64,000 nucleotides of DNA from Neobacillus sp. PS3-40 (GTDB lineage: Bacteria > Bacillota > Bacilli > Bacillales > Cytobacillaceae). The notes below the pieces were generated by a model. It made no database searches. It was not told where the DNA came from and saw only the letters and a list, made by a program, of their open reading frames with translations. Within the stretch, counting starts at the first letter, position 1; every line of letters begins with the position of its first letter. Shown piece by piece: positions 62,813 through 64,000 of this stretch. A program made the position numbers and the translations under genes. Where the stretch lies: the NCBI RefSeq assembly GCF_030915485.1, contig NZ_CP133266.1, positions 496,001 through 560,000 of the forward strand, in the 5' to 3' direction.

Positions 62813-64000
62813 ATGAGAATGATCATAAAAAGCCGGTGGGCTATTTTCTCAATATGGCTCATCGCAACTATATTACTTACATTATTCCAGCCAGACATCA
62901 ATGCAATACTTCGGCAAAAAGGACTGCAAGCATTAAATGACGACAGCCCCTCAGTAAAGGCAGATCATATCTTAAAAAAGATGGATTCTACTAAAGGCAC
63001 GAATGACCTTATTGTTTTTTATGACAAAGATAAAATTTCTAAAGAAGAAATGGACAAAATCGGTAATGCCTTAAAAGGAGTTCGTGACAGTGGCACAGAG
63101 CTTGGTATTTCAGACATTATAGATCCCTTCAGTATGCCAGATGCAAAAAGTTCTTTAGTTTCTAAAGATGGTACAACACTTCTAGTTAGCTATAAGCTTG
63201 AAAGGAAATCAAGAGAAATTGATGCTATCAAAAAAGAATTTGATAGCAAACTCAAGAATGTTCCTGTGAAATACTACCTTAGCGGTGAAGATTTTATCAA
63301 TAATGATTATTTGAAGGCATCTCAAACCGGCGTTGAAAAGAGTGCTGCATTGACAGTTTTATTTATTTTAGTAGTTCTTGTACTTGCGTTTAGGTCGGTC
63401 GTTACCCCTTTGATATCCTTAGTAGCTGTTGCCTTTTCCTATCTTTGTTCAATGGGAATTGCAGCTCAATTAATTGATAAGGCTGGATTTCCAATAACAA
63501 ATCTTACCCAAATGTTGCTAGTACTTATCCTCTTTGGAATAGGTACTGATTATAATATCCTTCTTTTTAATCGATTTAAGGAAGAACTATCCCATGGTCA
63601 TTCTATAGACGAATCAATTGTAACCACCTATAAAACTGCAGGTAAAACAATTACATATAGTATACTTACTGTATTTATTGCTTTCCTGGCTCTCGCTTTT
63701 TCCGAATCACCAATTTACAGGTCCGGTATTGTTGTAGTAATCGGTGCAACCATTTTATTACTTGAAATTTTAACCCTAACACCTTTTATCATGAAGGTTT
63801 TAGGTAAAAAACTATTTTGGCCATCTAAAAATGTTGGTGGTCATAAGGAAAACAAGTTCTGGGGTAAAACATCCTTCTTTGCAACAAAGCATCCGATTCT
63901 ATCAATCGCAGTGATCCTTTTGATCATAGGACCAATGGTGTATTTACATCAGGAAAAGCTAAATTTTGATACCATTAAAGAACTTGGAAACTCCTATCCT
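62813..64000 (+). CDS. MMPL/RND family transporter, N-terminal part
   Basis: The first 396 residues of a large membrane transporter running off the window. Helix 1 (about 8-25, SRWAIFSIWLIATILLTLF), a first external domain (about 30-180, beginning PDINAILRQKGLQALNDDSPS), then helices 2-6 from about 184 with GTDYNILLFNRFKEEL (about 243) carrying the conserved proton-relay Asp/Tyr, and SPIYRSGIVVVIGATILLLEILTLTPF. MMPL proteins export lipids, drugs or surfactant-like peptides. ACGGAGG precedes the ATG. It is divergent from a TetR gene. The end is not visible. Confidence 0.9.
   Translation, partial: MRMIIKSRWAIFSIWLIATILLTLFQPDINAILRQKGLQALNDDSPSVKADHILKKMDSTKGTNDLIVFYDKDKISKEEMDKIGNALKGVRDSGTELGISDIIDPFSMPDAKSSLVSKDGTTLLVSYKLERKSREIDAIKKEFDSKLKNVPVKYYLSGEDFINNDYLKASQTGVEKSAALTVLFILVVLVLAFRSVVTPLISLVAVAFSYLCSMGIAAQLIDKAGFPITNLTQMLLVLILFGIGTDYNILLFNRFKEELSHGHSIDESIVTTYKTAGKTITYSILTVFIAFLALAFSESPIYRSGIVVVIGATILLLEILTLTPFIMKVLGKKLFWPSKNVGGHKENKFWGKTSFFATKHPILSIAVILLIIGPMVYLHQEKLNFDTIKELGNSYP

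Overview
The window looks like chromosome of an endospore-forming member of the Bacillaceae (low-GC Gram-positive). The grounds are strong AGGAGG-type ribosome binding sites with frequent TTG/GTG starts, a racA chromosome-anchoring gene, Bacillus-type secreted metalloproteases (InhA and bacillolysin families), HelD, YcnI, a preQ1-I riboswitch and dispersed Bacillus-type intergenic repeats. No phage, plasmid backbone, rRNA, tRNA or CRISPR array is visible.

Layout. 0-1.3 kb: decayed IS1182-type transposase, a GC-rich Bacillus interspersed repeat and a 29-residue membrane ORF. 1.7-10.4 kb: asnS, a GNAT acetyltransferase, helD, a membrane protein, yceI, a ferritin-like protein and an ATP-grasp ligase. 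10.6-19.8 kb: secreted M6 protease, LysM-L,D-transpeptidase, a persulfide module (CstR-type repressor plus a four-domain CoA-disulfide reductase/rhodanese/TusA/DsrE fusion), then a queuosine module (preQ1 riboswitch, queC-queD-queE, VUT-family transporter). 19.9-32.3 kb: two MFS exporters, a frameshifted mupG, DUF975, an EamA transporter, two MerR-headed coiled-coil proteins (the second is RacA), and an oxyanion ABC transporter with a fused double permease. 32.6-38.7 kb: bacillolysin-type protease, then a three-gene cluster of a CwlO/PcsB-like coiled coil joined to a GH73 glucosaminidase plus a dedicated FtsE and FtsX, then a DUF1259 protein with a 60-nt tandem repeat. 39-45 kb: LysR/thioredoxin pair, a wrecked histidine kinase, and a thiS-thiF-thiG-thiH-tenI operon behind a promoter and an attenuator-like hairpin. 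45-57 kb: radical SAM/SPASM protein, NmrA-like reductase with a divergent Rrf2 regulator, then a gene-sparse stretch of small membrane genes, decaying genes and short repeats, with a FusB-type protein and a short chemoreceptor. 57-59 kb: a complete IS150-type IS3 element inserted in a noncoding repeat whose unoccupied copy lies at 51.8-52.1 kb. 59-64 kb: ycnI, a divergent NarL-type two-component system, and a TetR regulator divergent from an MMPL transporter that runs off the end.

The most unusual assemblies are the self-contained FtsEX plus coiled-coil-GH73 hydrolase cluster, the one-polypeptide sulfur relay under a CstR-type repressor, and the ThiH-type (rather than ThiO-type) thiazole operon with a terminator-like leader in place of a TPP riboswitch. 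Four genes carry single interruptions (mupG, a DUF2798 gene, a small membrane-coiled-coil gene, the histidine kinase); two of these are one base short in a homopolymer and could be sequence errors.
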